This document shows, piece after piece, positions 7,865 to 16,292 of a DNA stretch of 64,000 nucleotides; the stretch's first letter is position 1, and each line of letters begins with the position of its first letter. The translations under genes were made by a program, and so were the position numbers. The notes under the pieces are model-generated. The model was given only the letters and a program-made list of their open reading frames with translations, had not been told where the DNA came from and ran no database searches. Source of the DNA: an uncultured Eubacteriales bacterium (GTDB taxonomy: Bacteria; Bacillota; Clostridia; Lachnospirales; Lachnospiraceae); NCBI GenBank assembly GCA_900315425.1, contig OMZA01000003.1, forward strand, positions 1-64,000, read 5' to 3'.

Positions 7865-10390
7865 TTACCACAATTTCATTTTATTCCTTCTTAGATATAC
7901 CGTTATAATAAATCCTACAATACCAATACTTGATATTATTATCCCCGCCCCTCTTCCTGGTGAAGTATATTTCATTTCCACTTCATGGCTTCCAGCATCA
8001 ACCTCAAATTTTATTAATGCATTAAAATTCTTATCAATTTTTACCTTTTTACCATCCACATATACCATCCATCCTTTATCATATGGTATTGAGGTAAATA
8101 GTTCTGTTTTTTTATCCGTATCTATTTTTCCTCTAATATAACCACTTTTAACTTCTGATATTTTAAATGAATCATCATATAATGCTTGATTAAACTTTGC
8201 TAGTTTGTCAGAATTATATGTATAAGCATAAATCAAATTATCGTTGTATTTATCACCTTCATCCGTTACCTCTATTTCTACAATATCTCCCTTTTTCAAA
8301 AAGTCAACATAAGTTATAAAAGTATACAAATCATAATAATATTCTTCGTCCCTTATTATTTCATCATTTCTAATAACACGTACCCTAATGTTATACGGAT
8401 CCATTTCACTTTTAAAAAACACATTACCATCTTTTAAAACTTTATACACCCATAGCTTACTTGGTGAATTGCCTTCAACACACCCCAAAGAATCATATAT
8501 ATTCTCATCATCCAATGTAATATTTTTATACAATGAGTTTAAATTAATAAATGGATTTTTTTCATTACAAGAAATATTCTTATCCACATCATATTCATAC
8601 GGAAATATTAATGGTGCTGAATCTTTATTTTCAAAAACTTTATATTCTTCGTTTTCACTAACCATTTTTAAATTGTTAATTTCTTCACTTATGCTATTAT
8701 CTTTAGCAGTTATAAAATAATCCATTGAAAGTATATTATTAATAATTGGCGTATATCCATCATAAATATACACATTATTAAAAATTTTCATACCAAACAT
8801 ATCGTACATCTTTATCATGTTATAATTAGATGTAGACGAAAAAATGCTTCCGCTATTATATCCTTGCATTTCACCATCATCATAACCAACTCTATTTGTT
8901 TTTTCGATTCTAATTAATTTTTCATCTGATTTTTCATTTATCACTTTTAAAGCATCATTGGTATTTTTATCGTCCACATATATTATTTCTCTGGAAGTTG
9001 TTGAACCTATAGCTTCTCCTGCATTCATATATAATTCATATGACATAACGATAAGAAGCATTACTTTCACAATATAAGCTACATTTTTTTTACCTCTTAG
9101 CATTATGAAAATCCCAATATATGCAACAATGAAGAAAATGGAGAGTATAAATATTTTTTCTCTGTATTCATTTCCTGTGATTTTCCATAACAACACAATA
9201 TATATAGCCGAAATCAAAGCACTAGCACTATATACCTTATCGTTAATTTTTTGAATATTTATCAGAACTTCATAACTAATGGATAACACAAAAAATATGT
9301 ATATAAATGAGTTTCTCGCAAATAATCCATTAGAAAAATGAAGTCCTCCCCAAATATAGTCGAATACATTAACCTCAAAACTTAACAACATTGTAGTTAT
9401 TATTAACAAAAACCCTATTTTTTTCTTTAATTTAAACCTTTTATCCAATAAATATATAGGAATGATTATTAAAACAATAACTGAACAAAATATATTGGGG
9501 TTTTTATCCATAATATCCTTAGATGTGCATACTAAAGTTCTTATTGCTAAATCTGTAAAAGACGAATATATTTTTAAAGTCTTAGGAAATGACATATCAC
9601 TTGATTGTGTTGCTGAAAGCCCCAAAATCGCTGGCAATATAACCACAGCCGAAGTAGCTCCTGCCAACAAGGAATACAGTATAAAATCCTTTATTCTTAA
9701 CAAATTGCTTTTTATCACCGATATACCTTCATCTTGTATATCTTCAGATATCATTAATACAAAAAAATATATCACTAGAAACATACATATCATCATAGAT
9801 ATGTAATAATTAGCAATAATAGAAATAGAAAGCACAATGTAATACATATTGCACTTTCTATCTTTATACAATCTCTCAATAGCAAGAATTATAAGTGGAA
9901 ACATTATCAAACAATCCATCCACATTATATTCGCACAATACCATACCATATAAGATGATAAAGCATAACATACAGATATACATATGGTAAATACAGAAAG
10001 CTTTTCATATTTGTGTATAAGATAGTATGCAAATATCACTCCGCATAAAGCCACCTTAAAACATACATAGAAATAATAATAATCCGTAATATATTTAAAA
10101 GGCAAAAGCATAAATATCCAATTCAATGGACTTGATAAATAATATGCGTACATAGGTGCATAATTTGTTCCAAGTCCTAAATTCCACGTATAATCTAATC
10201 CTTCACCATTTAATAATTTTCTTTTAAGGCCCTTTAACATAGGAACATATTGATATAAAGAATCATAATTTAAGAAATCAAAATCTCCAAATGGATATAT
10301 TTTACTTTCATACGCAATTAATATAAAAACAATAACCGGAATAATAAATGACAAAAAATATATTATCGTCTTTTTTAAACTATCGCTCAC
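7865..10390 (-). CDS. YfhO-family multi-spanning membrane protein
   Basis: About 841 residues with a dozen or more membrane helices in the first 450 residues, followed by an extracytoplasmic region ending with one more helix and a basic tail. FGDFDFLNYDSLYQYVPML, GLGTNYAPMYAYYLSSPLN and the C-terminal SIPYDKGWMVYVDGKKV are hallmarks of the YfhO family, GT-C-like proteins; B. subtilis YfhO is implicated in glycosylating lipoteichoic acid. I chose the GTG at 10390 because a GAGGAGG site sits 6 bases before it; the upstream ATG at 10411 would place that site inside the coding sequence. It lies 48 bases from pilB on the same strand, but nothing shows a role in pili. Substrate unknown. Confidence 0.8.
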   Translation of the reverse strand: MSDSLKKTIIYFLSFIIPVIVFILIAYESKIYPFGDFDFLNYDSLYQYVPMLKGLKRKLLNGEGLDYTWNLGLGTNYAPMYAYYLSSPLNWIFMLLPFKYITDYYYFYVCFKVALCGVIFAYYLIHKYEKLSVFTICISVCYALSSYMVWYCANIMWMDCLIMFPLIILAIERLYKDRKCNMYYIVLSISIIANYYISMMICMFLVIYFFVLMISEDIQDEGISVIKSNLLRIKDFILYSLLAGATSAVVILPAILGLSATQSSDMSFPKTLKIYSSFTDLAIRTLVCTSKDIMDKNPNIFCSVIVLIIIPIYLLDKRFKLKKKIGFLLIITTMLLSFEVNVFDYIWGGLHFSNGLFARNSFIYIFFVLSISYEVLINIQKINDKVYSASALISAIYIVLLWKITGNEYREKIFILSIFFIVAYIGIFIMLRGKKNVAYIVKVMLLIVMSYELYMNAGEAIGSTTSREIIYVDDKNTNDALKVINEKSDEKLIRIEKTNRVGYDDGEMQGYNSGSIFSSTSNYNMIKMYDMFGMKIFNNVYIYDGYTPIINNILSMDYFITAKDNSISEEINNLKMVSENEEYKVFENKDSAPLIFPYEYDVDKNISCNEKNPFINLNSLYKNITLDDENIYDSLGCVEGNSPSKLWVYKVLKDGNVFFKSEMDPYNIRVRVIRNDEIIRDEEYYYDLYTFITYVDFLKKGDIVEIEVTDEGDKYNDNLIYAYTYNSDKLAKFNQALYDDSFKISEVKSGYIRGKIDTDKKTELFTSIPYDKGWMVYVDGKKVKIDKNFNALIKFEVDAGSHEVEMKYTSPGRGAGIIISSIGIVGFIITVYLRRNKMKLW

Positions 10391-10411
10391 CTTTTTCCTC
10401 CTCAAACACAT

Positions 10412-10440
10412 AAAAAGAGAAGTCTTCTTGACTTCTCTTT
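10412..10440 (-). terminator. Rho-independent terminator after the U32 peptidase gene
   Basis: An 11-bp perfect stem (10414-10424 with 10430-10440) and a 5-base loop are followed on the minus strand by a T run. It ends the housekeeping transcript ahead of the yfhO-like gene, whose ribosome site begins directly downstream. Confidence 0.85.
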
Positions 10441-10459
10441 AATTTTTACCTAGTATTCT

Positions 10460-11767
10460 TTACTCATCCTTCTTTACCCTCAAAATATCATACACTTCAG
10501 CTTCCTTATCCAAAGCTATGTATAACTTCTCCTTTGGATGTGGTGCAGATTCTCTAGATTCACCTTTTTCTGTATATATCCCAACGACTTTACTATTTAT
10601 ATTTTCTCCATTAGGCTTCATTATCTCAATCACATCACCTACGCCAAACTTGTTTCGCTGTTCTATGCGAATAAGCTTGTCCACTGAATCTTCCGGTAAC
10701 TGAATCTCTCTTGGAAGTGTATCTAAAGAAACCTTTTCTTCAACATATCCAAGATATGTATATTCCCTCAGATATGTGTTGGAATCATATATTTGAGTTT
10801 CTTCATTTGGTTTACCAAAAAAGAACCCAGTGGTGAACTGTCTATAGGTACATTTTCTGATTTCCTCTTGATACCAAGGAAGTCTTTCTTTGTATAGTTC
10901 CGGATCTTTTTTATAATCATCTATTGCACATCTATAGGTTCTTGCAACTGTTGCCACGTATAATGCGGTTTTCATTCTGCCCTCAATTTTAAGACTATCA
11001 ATGCCGGAATCCATAAGTTCCGGTATGTGTTCTATCATGCAAAGATCCTTAGAGTTGAATATATATGTACCTCTATCATTTTCATATACCGGCATGTACT
11101 GACCCGGACGGGATTCCTCCACCACTGCATATTTCCATCTGCAAGGATGGGTGCAGGCTCCCTGATTAGCATCTCTACCAGCGAGGAAAGAGCTTAAAAG
11201 GCAACGGCCTGAATATGATATACACATTGCACCATGAATAAATGTCTCTATCTCGAGGTCATCCGGAATATTTGCTCTAATTTCTTTAATCTCTTCCAAA
11301 GACAATTCTCTTGCAGTCACTACTCTTGTAGCACCAAGGCTGTGCCAGAAGTTATAAGTTCCGTAGTTACAGTTGTTAGCCTGGGTGGAAATATGAATAT
11401 CCATATCTGGCAACACCTGTTTTGCTATGGTAAATATAGCAGGATCAGAGATAATTAAAGCATCCGGTTTAACAGTATCTCTAAGCTCTTCAAAATAAGT
11501 TTTGGCACCTTCTAAATCTTTGTTATGAGCAATTATATTGGCAGTAACATAAACTTTAACATTGTGAGCATGGGCAAATTCCACCCCTTCTTTCATCTCT
11601 TCAATGGTAAAATTCTTAGCTTTTGCTCTAAGGCCAAAGGCTTCGCCTCCAATATACACTGCATCCGCACCAAACATTACAGCTATTCTTAAAACCTCCA
11701 AACTACTTGCAGGTATTAAAAGTTCTGGGTGTCTTCTTAATTTAAAATCACTAATAAACTCCGACAT
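10460..11767 (-). CDS. U32-family peptidase-like protein (YrrN/YrrO, RlhA-like)
   Basis: A 435-residue U32 protein. The signature is clear: ETFIHGAMCISYSGRCLLSS followed by GRDANQGACTHPCRWKY, with the cysteines that bind an iron-sulfur cluster in this family. The N-terminal half is a TIM-barrel (ELLIPASSLEVLRIAVMFGADAVYIGG). Relatives include RlhA, which hydroxylates 23S rRNA, and TrhP, which hydroxylates tRNA using prephenate-derived chemistry, so an RNA hydroxylation role is more likely than proteolysis. In B. subtilis the same neighbours (mltG-like, methyltransferase yrrM) precede yrrN-yrrO. It follows the O-methyltransferase by 42 bases; this pairing with a tRNA-modifying methyltransferase (TrmR) fits hydroxylation and methylation of the same wobble uridine, which is inference from known families. 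Confidence 0.88.
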   Translation of the reverse strand: MSEFISDFKLRRHPELLIPASSLEVLRIAVMFGADAVYIGGEAFGLRAKAKNFTIEEMKEGVEFAHAHNVKVYVTANIIAHNKDLEGAKTYFEELRDTVKPDALIISDPAIFTIAKQVLPDMDIHISTQANNCNYGTYNFWHSLGATRVVTARELSLEEIKEIRANIPDDLEIETFIHGAMCISYSGRCLLSSFLAGRDANQGACTHPCRWKYAVVEESRPGQYMPVYENDRGTYIFNSKDLCMIEHIPELMDSGIDSLKIEGRMKTALYVATVARTYRCAIDDYKKDPELYKERLPWYQEEIRKCTYRQFTTGFFFGKPNEETQIYDSNTYLREYTYLGYVEEKVSLDTLPREIQLPEDSVDKLIRIEQRNKFGVGDVIEIMKPNGENINSKVVGIYTEKGESRESAPHPKEKLYIALDKEAEVYDILRVKKDE

Positions 11768-11809
11768 ATAATCAAATCCTAACTTTCTTTTATACGTAAT
11801 GTATAATAA

Positions 11810-12472
11810 CTATTTTTTGCAACTAAGCATCATTCCATCACCTATTGGAATAATGCTGGACTCATAATCTTTTCTATTCTTTATCTCATAAAGAAATTCC
11901 CGCATCCTACTGTGAATTGTACGATTTCTTCTTTCAACAGCAAATCTGCTTTCTACTATATCACCTTCCTGCAGTACATTATCAGAAAGGATAATACCAT
12001 TGGAAGTCACCATTCTATCTGCCTGTTGAAAATACTGCATATACTGACCTTTTGCAGCATCTATAAAAATAAAATCAAATTCATTATTATCATCTGCCAG
12101 TTTTTTAAGAACTTCATTTGCATCACCTTCAATAAGTTCTATATTTTTAAACCCTGACAATTTTATGTTCTTAGAAGCTTCTTCTATTCTTGGTGGATAA
12201 TTCTCTATAGTGACTATTTTCCAATCCTTCATATAATCATCCATGGCATTTGCCATAATGATTGTAGAATACGCAATTGCTGTACCAACCTCAAGAATTC
12301 TCTTAGGCTTCCTAATAGTTATGAGAGTTCTTAAAAAGCTTTCAACTTCTTTTCTTATAATGGGAACATCTGTATCATGGGCATATTTTTCCATATCATC
12401 CAATAAGTTTCCATTACTTTTTTCAAGAGAATGAATATATGATACTATTCTCTCATCTGTAATTCCAGACAT
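11810..12472 (-). CDS. SAM-dependent O-methyltransferase (TrmR/YrrM-like)
   Basis: A 220-residue class I methyltransferase of family 3 (catechol O-methyltransferase-like). Motif I is ILEVGTAIAYSTI, the acidic end of strand 2 is IVTIENY, and the metal-binding FIFIDAAKGQY is present. B. subtilis YrrM (TrmR) methylates 5-hydroxyuridine at the tRNA wobble position, and the neighbouring U32 gene matches that pathway. I set the start at 12472 (MSGITDERI), which has TAGGAG 6 bases upstream and removes a 44-bp overlap with the previous gene; an in-frame upstream start at 12529 is less likely. Confidence 0.87.
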   Translation of the reverse strand: MSGITDERIVSYIHSLEKSNGNLLDDMEKYAHDTDVPIIRKEVESFLRTLITIRKPKRILEVGTAIAYSTIIMANAMDDYMKDWKIVTIENYPPRIEEASKNIKLSGFKNIELIEGDANEVLKKLADDNNEFDFIFIDAAKGQYMQYFQQADRMVTSNGIILSDNVLQEGDIVESRFAVERRNRTIHSRMREFLYEIKNRKDYESSIIPIGDGMMLSCKK

Positions 12473-12485
12473 ATATACTCCTAAC

Positions 12486-12908
12486 TTATGATTCCTCTGT
12501 TTCTTCAACTTCCCCTGATAATATCGCAATTACATCCTCTGGAGAAGAGGAAGTATTAACAGTGTAACTTCCTGCTTTAAATTTACCTTCGTAAAGTATA
12601 GTCTGAATTTTGAATACAAATTTATCACTAATTACATTTTTTTCCAAAAGTTTATCGGCTACATCTGCGGTTGAATCTCCTGAAGTTACTTCTATAACTA
12701 CATCAGCCCCTGGAGAAGGTTGACCGCCTTCTTCAGAAAAGATTTTTAAACCAATTTTGTATCCTCTTATACATAAAATAATAACAAGAACAACTAATAA
12801 AGAATAAATTGCTACACTAACAATGCTTCCTGCAATCTTTTTACCAATTTTTCCTTTTTTTGATTTTCTTTTTTTAACATTTTTCTTTGAATCTACTTTA
12901 ACAGCCAT
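12486..12908 (-). CDS. Short MltG-like membrane protein without the catalytic domain
   Basis: A 140-residue protein: a very basic N-terminus (SKKNVKKRKSKKGKIGKK), one membrane helix (about 27-49) and an outer domain, VVIEVTSGDSTADVADKLLEKNVISDKFVFKIQ, ending FKAGSYTVNTSSSPEDVIAILSGE. This outer part matches the LysM-like N-terminal domain of MltG, the endolytic transglycosylase that ends glycan-strand synthesis. MltG proteins are usually 330-370 residues; the large catalytic domain with its glutamate is absent and there is no leftover of it downstream, where the methyltransferase starts after 13 bases. It occupies the mltG position of the B. subtilis gene order. Regulation or glycan binding is possible; catalysis is not supported. 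Confidence 0.75.
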   Translation of the reverse strand: MAVKVDSKKNVKKRKSKKGKIGKKIAGSIVSVAIYSLLVVLVIILCIRGYKIGLKIFSEEGGQPSPGADVVIEVTSGDSTADVADKLLEKNVISDKFVFKIQTILYEGKFKAGSYTVNTSSSPEDVIAILSGEVEETEES

Positions 12909-12932
12909 AAAAACTCATTTCCGCATAAAAGA

Positions 12933-13304
12933 TTATAAAAAATCTGTTTCCATTTCAATCTTCTCTGCTATTTTAGCACTTATTTTTTGGATAAATCTAC
13001 ATAATACAAGTTCTCTTCTTAAGTAATCCTTAACAAGTTTATTGGATAATATATCATGAAACTCGTTTTGCATATTATCAATATTACCTTGTTTTACGTC
13101 ATCATCACAGTTTTGTAAAAAGAAATTCCTCTTTCTATATTCCATAACTCTTGCCCAAAGCTCAGGATTCTCCTTAACCTTGGCTTTGGAATCAAGATAT
13201 TTATGATAAACTGTTGTATTTAAAATATTTTCAGAAATCTGTTCAGCCTGTTCTATAACCACCGACCTGCTAATGTAATTATTCTCTTGGAACTCACTCA
13301 TCAT
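12933..13304 (-). CDS. YlbF/YmcA-family protein
   Basis: About 123 residues, mostly helical, with the YlbF-type pattern: QAEQISENILNTTVYHKYLDSKAKVKENPELWARVMEYRKRNFFLQ. In B. subtilis YlbF, YmcA and YaaT form a complex that alters RNase Y cleavage and Spo0A activation. Here the gene sits directly after RNase J, which fits an RNA-processing role by context. GTG (13310), ATG (13304) and ATG (13301) are all possible starts around the RNase J stop codon; the ATG at 13304 is given. Translation is probably coupled. Confidence 0.75.
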   Translation of the reverse strand: MMSEFQENNYISRSVVIEQAEQISENILNTTVYHKYLDSKAKVKENPELWARVMEYRKRNFFLQNCDDDVKQGNIDNMQNEFHDILSNKLVKDYLRRELVLCRFIQKISAKIAEKIEMETDFL

Positions 13305-13306
13305 TA

Positions 13307-15103
13307 TCACTCAACTTCCATAATAATTGGTAAAATCATAGGACGTCTCTTCATCTTCTTCCAAAGGAAATCACTTAAACTATCCTTAACTACCATTTTT
13401 ATTTTACCCCAGTCAGAGACTTTCTTTTCAAGGCACTCTCTAACTGTATCAAATACAACTTCTCTTGCTTCCTCTATAAGATTTTCAGATTCTCGGACAT
13501 ACACAAAACCTCTTGTCACAATGTCCGGGCCTGAAAGTAGCTGGCTTGTATATTTTTCCAAAGTCATTACCACAATAATAATACCATTTTCAGCCAAATT
13601 CTGTCTGTCTCTTAATACTATATTACCAACATCACCAACTCCAAGACCATCCACTAATACTTCTCCAGCCTGAACTTTATCAACAACCTTCGCTCCAGTC
13701 TCTCCAATCTCTAGCACATCACCTGAATACATAATACATACATTTTCAGGTTTAACTCCCACCTCGGTAGCTAACTGTCCATGAGCCTTTAAATGTCTAT
13801 ATTCTCCATGAACCGGAATAGCAAACTGAGGTTTTACTAAAGTATATATAAGTTTTATCTCTTCTTGACATGCATGTCCTGATACATGTGTATCCTGGAA
13901 AATAACTTCTGCTCCCTTTCTTGTTAATTCATTAATAACATTAGAAACAGCCTTTTCATTTCCCGGAATCGGAGTAGAACTAAATACAATTGTGTCATTA
14001 TCAGATATAGAGACTTTCTTATGAACATCTGCAGCCATCCTTGAAAGCGCTGCCATAGACTCACCCTGACTACCTGTAGTAATAAGAACAATCTGATTGT
14101 CCGGATAATTCTTCAACTGATCAATATCTATTAAAGTACCATCAGGAATGTTTATATAACCCAATTCCTGAGCTTTATTAATAACATTTATCATGCTTCG
14201 ACCTTCAATAACAGCCTTTCTGTTATATTTACAAGCCGAATTAATAATCTGTTGAACCCTGTCTACGTTAGAGGCAAATGTTGCCACAATAATTCTCTTT
14301 TCAATATTTTCAGCAAATATATGATCAAATCTAACACCAACAGTTTTTTCAGACATGGTAAAACCAGGTCTTAAAACATTAGTACTATCGCACATTAATG
14401 CCAGAACGCCTTTTTTACCAAGCTCTCCGAATCTGGCAAGGTCAATAGCATCTCCAAATACCGGTGTATAATCAATTTTGAAATCACCTGTATGAACAAT
14501 AACACCTGCCGGCGAATATATGGCCAATGCTGCTGCATCTACAATACTGTGATTTGTCCTTATAAACTCTACCTTGAAATCTCCCAAGGTAACTGTTTGT
14601 CCATATTTAACAACTTTTCTTTTTACCGATTTTGTTATATTATGCTCTTCAAGTTTTCCTTCGATAATGCCCATTGTTAACTTTGTGGCATATACAGGAA
14701 CGTTTATTTTCTGAAGAACATATGGAAGTGCTCCAATGTGATCTTCATGTCCATGAGTAATAACAAAACCTTTTACTCTATCTAAATTCTCCTCAAGATA
14801 TGTAACATCCGGAATTACCATATCTATTCCTAACATATCATCTTCAGGAAATGCCATACCACAATCCACTACCATTATGCTATCACCATATTCAAATGCA
14901 GTAATATTCATACCGATTTGTTCAAGACCGCCAAGAGGTATTATTTTGATTTTTTCCTGATTAACCTCATTCGTTTTTTTACTTTTTCTCTTATATACAG
15001 AATTAGGTCTTTGATTAACTCTTATTCCTCGATGCTTTGTTCTCTCCTTGTTTATAGCATCACCATTCACTGCATTATTCTTATTCATATTTTCATTATT
15101 CAC
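13307..15103 (-). CDS. rnj: Ribonuclease J
   Basis: A metallo-beta-lactamase/beta-CASP nuclease with 5' exonuclease and endonuclease activity in mRNA decay and rRNA maturation. The zinc motif HGHEDHIGALPYVL is near residue 119, followed by HSIVDAAALAIYSPAGVIVHTGDFK, the beta-CASP elements GSQGESMAALSRMA and HVSGHA, and PVHGEYRHLKAHG. The C-terminal domain ends WKKMKRRPMILPIIMEVE. The first 50 residues are a basic, asparagine-rich extension (NQRPNSVYKRKSKK), longer than in B. subtilis RNase J1. TTG (15109), GTG (15103) and ATG (15088) compete as starts; GTG gives the better distance to AAAGGA. It is the only RNase J copy in the window. Confidence 0.92.
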   Translation of the reverse strand: MNNENMNKNNAVNGDAINKERTKHRGIRVNQRPNSVYKRKSKKTNEVNQEKIKIIPLGGLEQIGMNITAFEYGDSIMVVDCGMAFPEDDMLGIDMVIPDVTYLEENLDRVKGFVITHGHEDHIGALPYVLQKINVPVYATKLTMGIIEGKLEEHNITKSVKRKVVKYGQTVTLGDFKVEFIRTNHSIVDAAALAIYSPAGVIVHTGDFKIDYTPVFGDAIDLARFGELGKKGVLALMCDSTNVLRPGFTMSEKTVGVRFDHIFAENIEKRIIVATFASNVDRVQQIINSACKYNRKAVIEGRSMINVINKAQELGYINIPDGTLIDIDQLKNYPDNQIVLITTGSQGESMAALSRMAADVHKKVSISDNDTIVFSSTPIPGNEKAVSNVINELTRKGAEVIFQDTHVSGHACQEEIKLIYTLVKPQFAIPVHGEYRHLKAHGQLATEVGVKPENVCIMYSGDVLEIGETGAKVVDKVQAGEVLVDGLGVGDVGNIVLRDRQNLAENGIIIVVMTLEKYTSQLLSGPDIVTRGFVYVRESENLIEEAREVVFDTVRECLEKKVSDWGKIKMVVKDSLSDFLWKKMKRRPMILPIIMEVE

Positions 15104-15127
15104 GTTCAAATATTCCTTTCATTTCTG

Positions 15128-15400
15128 TCATTCAATTTCTGTATCGTCCCCTAATAATTCATCAAAGATTTTTGCTATACTTTGAAGTTCTATATCATCA
15201 CTAACGATTTCATAAGAAGCTTCTGCATCTTCCGGATTCGACATATCTTTTAAAATAAGGGCATCGCCTGTTTCTTCTTCATCAATAACTTCAGCCACCA
15301 ATAGATAACTAATGTTATTAACTTTTGTTTCTTCGATTACTTCAAATGCAACTTCTTCCTGGGTTTCATTATCAGTAAACATAATTACCTTATCTGACAT
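15128..15400 (-). CDS. DUF1292 protein (YrzB-like)
   Basis: A 90-residue acidic protein, MSDKVIMFTDNETQEEVAFEVIEETKVNNISYLLVAE, followed by LILKD and a final EIE. This is the DUF1292 pattern. In Firmicutes it is regularly found with ireB (yrzL) and ruvX (yrrK), as here, but its function is not known. The start at 15400 has GGAAAGAG upstream; an in-frame GTG at 15415 is weaker. A terminator separates it from ruvX, so it probably begins its own transcript with RNase J. Confidence 0.85.
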   Translation of the reverse strand: MSDKVIMFTDNETQEEVAFEVIEETKVNNISYLLVAEVIDEEETGDALILKDMSNPEDAEASYEIVSDDIELQSIAKIFDELLGDDTEIE

Positions 15401-15464
15401 AATCACTCTTTCCACAAATCTTGTATATTAGTCCAAGACCGTTATTTATATATTTTTGCACATT

Positions 15465-15489
15465 AAAAAATTCCATGAGTTCATCATGG
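15465..15489 (-). terminator. Terminator after ruvX
   Basis: On the minus strand CCATGA and TCATGG pair across a 5-base loop (15473-15489) and are followed by a run of T (15465-15470). It ends the mtaB-ireB-ruvX transcript. Confidence 0.7.
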
Positions 15490-15507
15490 TTTATTATCGT
15501 AAAAATA

Positions 15508-15954
15508 TTATTGTATCTCTGTCACATCATCTTTAATAGATAGACTATCAAGATATCCCTGTAAAATAAAAGTAGCTGCTATAGAATCCACGTACTGCTT
15601 CCTATCTTCTCTACGAACTCCCACTTCCATCATGGTCTTGTCAGCAGAAACTGTTGTAAGGCGTTCATCCCACATAATAACAGGTATATTTAATCTCTTC
15701 TCTAGCATCTCTTTAAATTCTAATGTTTTATTACCACGTTCGCCAATTGTATTATTCATATTCTTAGGGAATCCAAGAACTATTCGATCAACTTCATTAG
15801 TCTCCACTATCTCTTGTATTCTTGCTAATGTCTTTCTAATCTTATTCTCTTTATCCCTTCGAATAATCTCTAATCCCTGGGCTGTTACCAGCAAAGGATC
15901 TGACAATGCTACTCCAACTGTCTTAGAGCCAAAATCCAGTCCTAATACCCTCAT
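15508..15954 (-). CDS. ruvX: RuvX/YqgF RNase H-fold nuclease
   Basis: A 148-residue protein of normal length for the family. Catalytic acidic residues are visible in VLGLDFGSKTVGVALSD, in WDERLTT and in the final DSIAATFILQGYL, and the conserved VLGFPKNMNNTIGERG loop is present. The family is described as a putative Holliday-junction resolvase and, in E. coli, an enzyme that trims pre-16S rRNA. The ATG overlaps the ireB stop codon by one base (TAATG), so the two are translationally coupled. Confidence 0.93.
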   Translation of the reverse strand: MRVLGLDFGSKTVGVALSDPLLVTAQGLEIIRRDKENKIRKTLARIQEIVETNEVDRIVLGFPKNMNNTIGERGNKTLEFKEMLEKRLNIPVIMWDERLTTVSADKTMMEVGVRREDRKQYVDSIAATFILQGYLDSLSIKDDVTEIQ

Positions 15955-16229
15955 TACTGTCTATATGGCCTTTTAAATTTAACATCAATATAAAAACGAA
16001 GAGCTTCTTCAATGAGTTCATCTCTTTCGACTTTCATAATAATGCTTCTAGCGTTATGATAGCTAGTAATATATGTTGGATCACCAGACATGATGTAACC
16101 AACAATCTGATTAACAGGATTATATCCTTTCTCTGCTAATGCTCTATAAACTTTCTCTATAACCTGAGCAACATCCGGTGTCCCTTCCATTCCAGTTTTA
16201 AAATATCTTGTGTTGTTTAAATCACTCAT
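15954..16229 (-). CDS. ireB: IreB-family regulatory protein (UPF0297)
   Basis: A 91-residue protein that matches IreB/YrzL throughout: NNTRYFKTGM, VYRALAEKGYNPVNQIVGYIMSGDPTYITSYHNAR and a basic C-terminus. In Enterococcus, IreB is a small dimer phosphorylated by the PASTA-domain kinase IreK and lowers cephalosporin resistance. Threonines are present near the N-terminus. It is the middle gene of mtaB-ireB-ruvX, the typical Firmicutes arrangement. An AGGCTTG stretch is the only ribosome-site candidate. Confidence 0.93.
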   Translation of the reverse strand: MSDLNNTRYFKTGMEGTPDVAQVIEKVYRALAEKGYNPVNQIVGYIMSGDPTYITSYHNARSIIMKVERDELIEEALRFYIDVKFKRPYRQ

Positions 16230-16292
16230 AACAAGCCTCCAATATCCTTTAATTCACGGGCAAAAACATCTTCACTAATAATAATATAATTT

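Noticed and set aside
7280-8141. Plus-strand open frames opposite pilB and the YfhO-like gene
   Set aside because: They are antisense shadows with no ribosome site and implausible composition; the minus-strand genes explain the DNA.
10391-10411. ATG start of the YfhO-like gene at 10411
   Set aside because: The strong GAGGAGG site lies downstream of it and points to the GTG at 10390.
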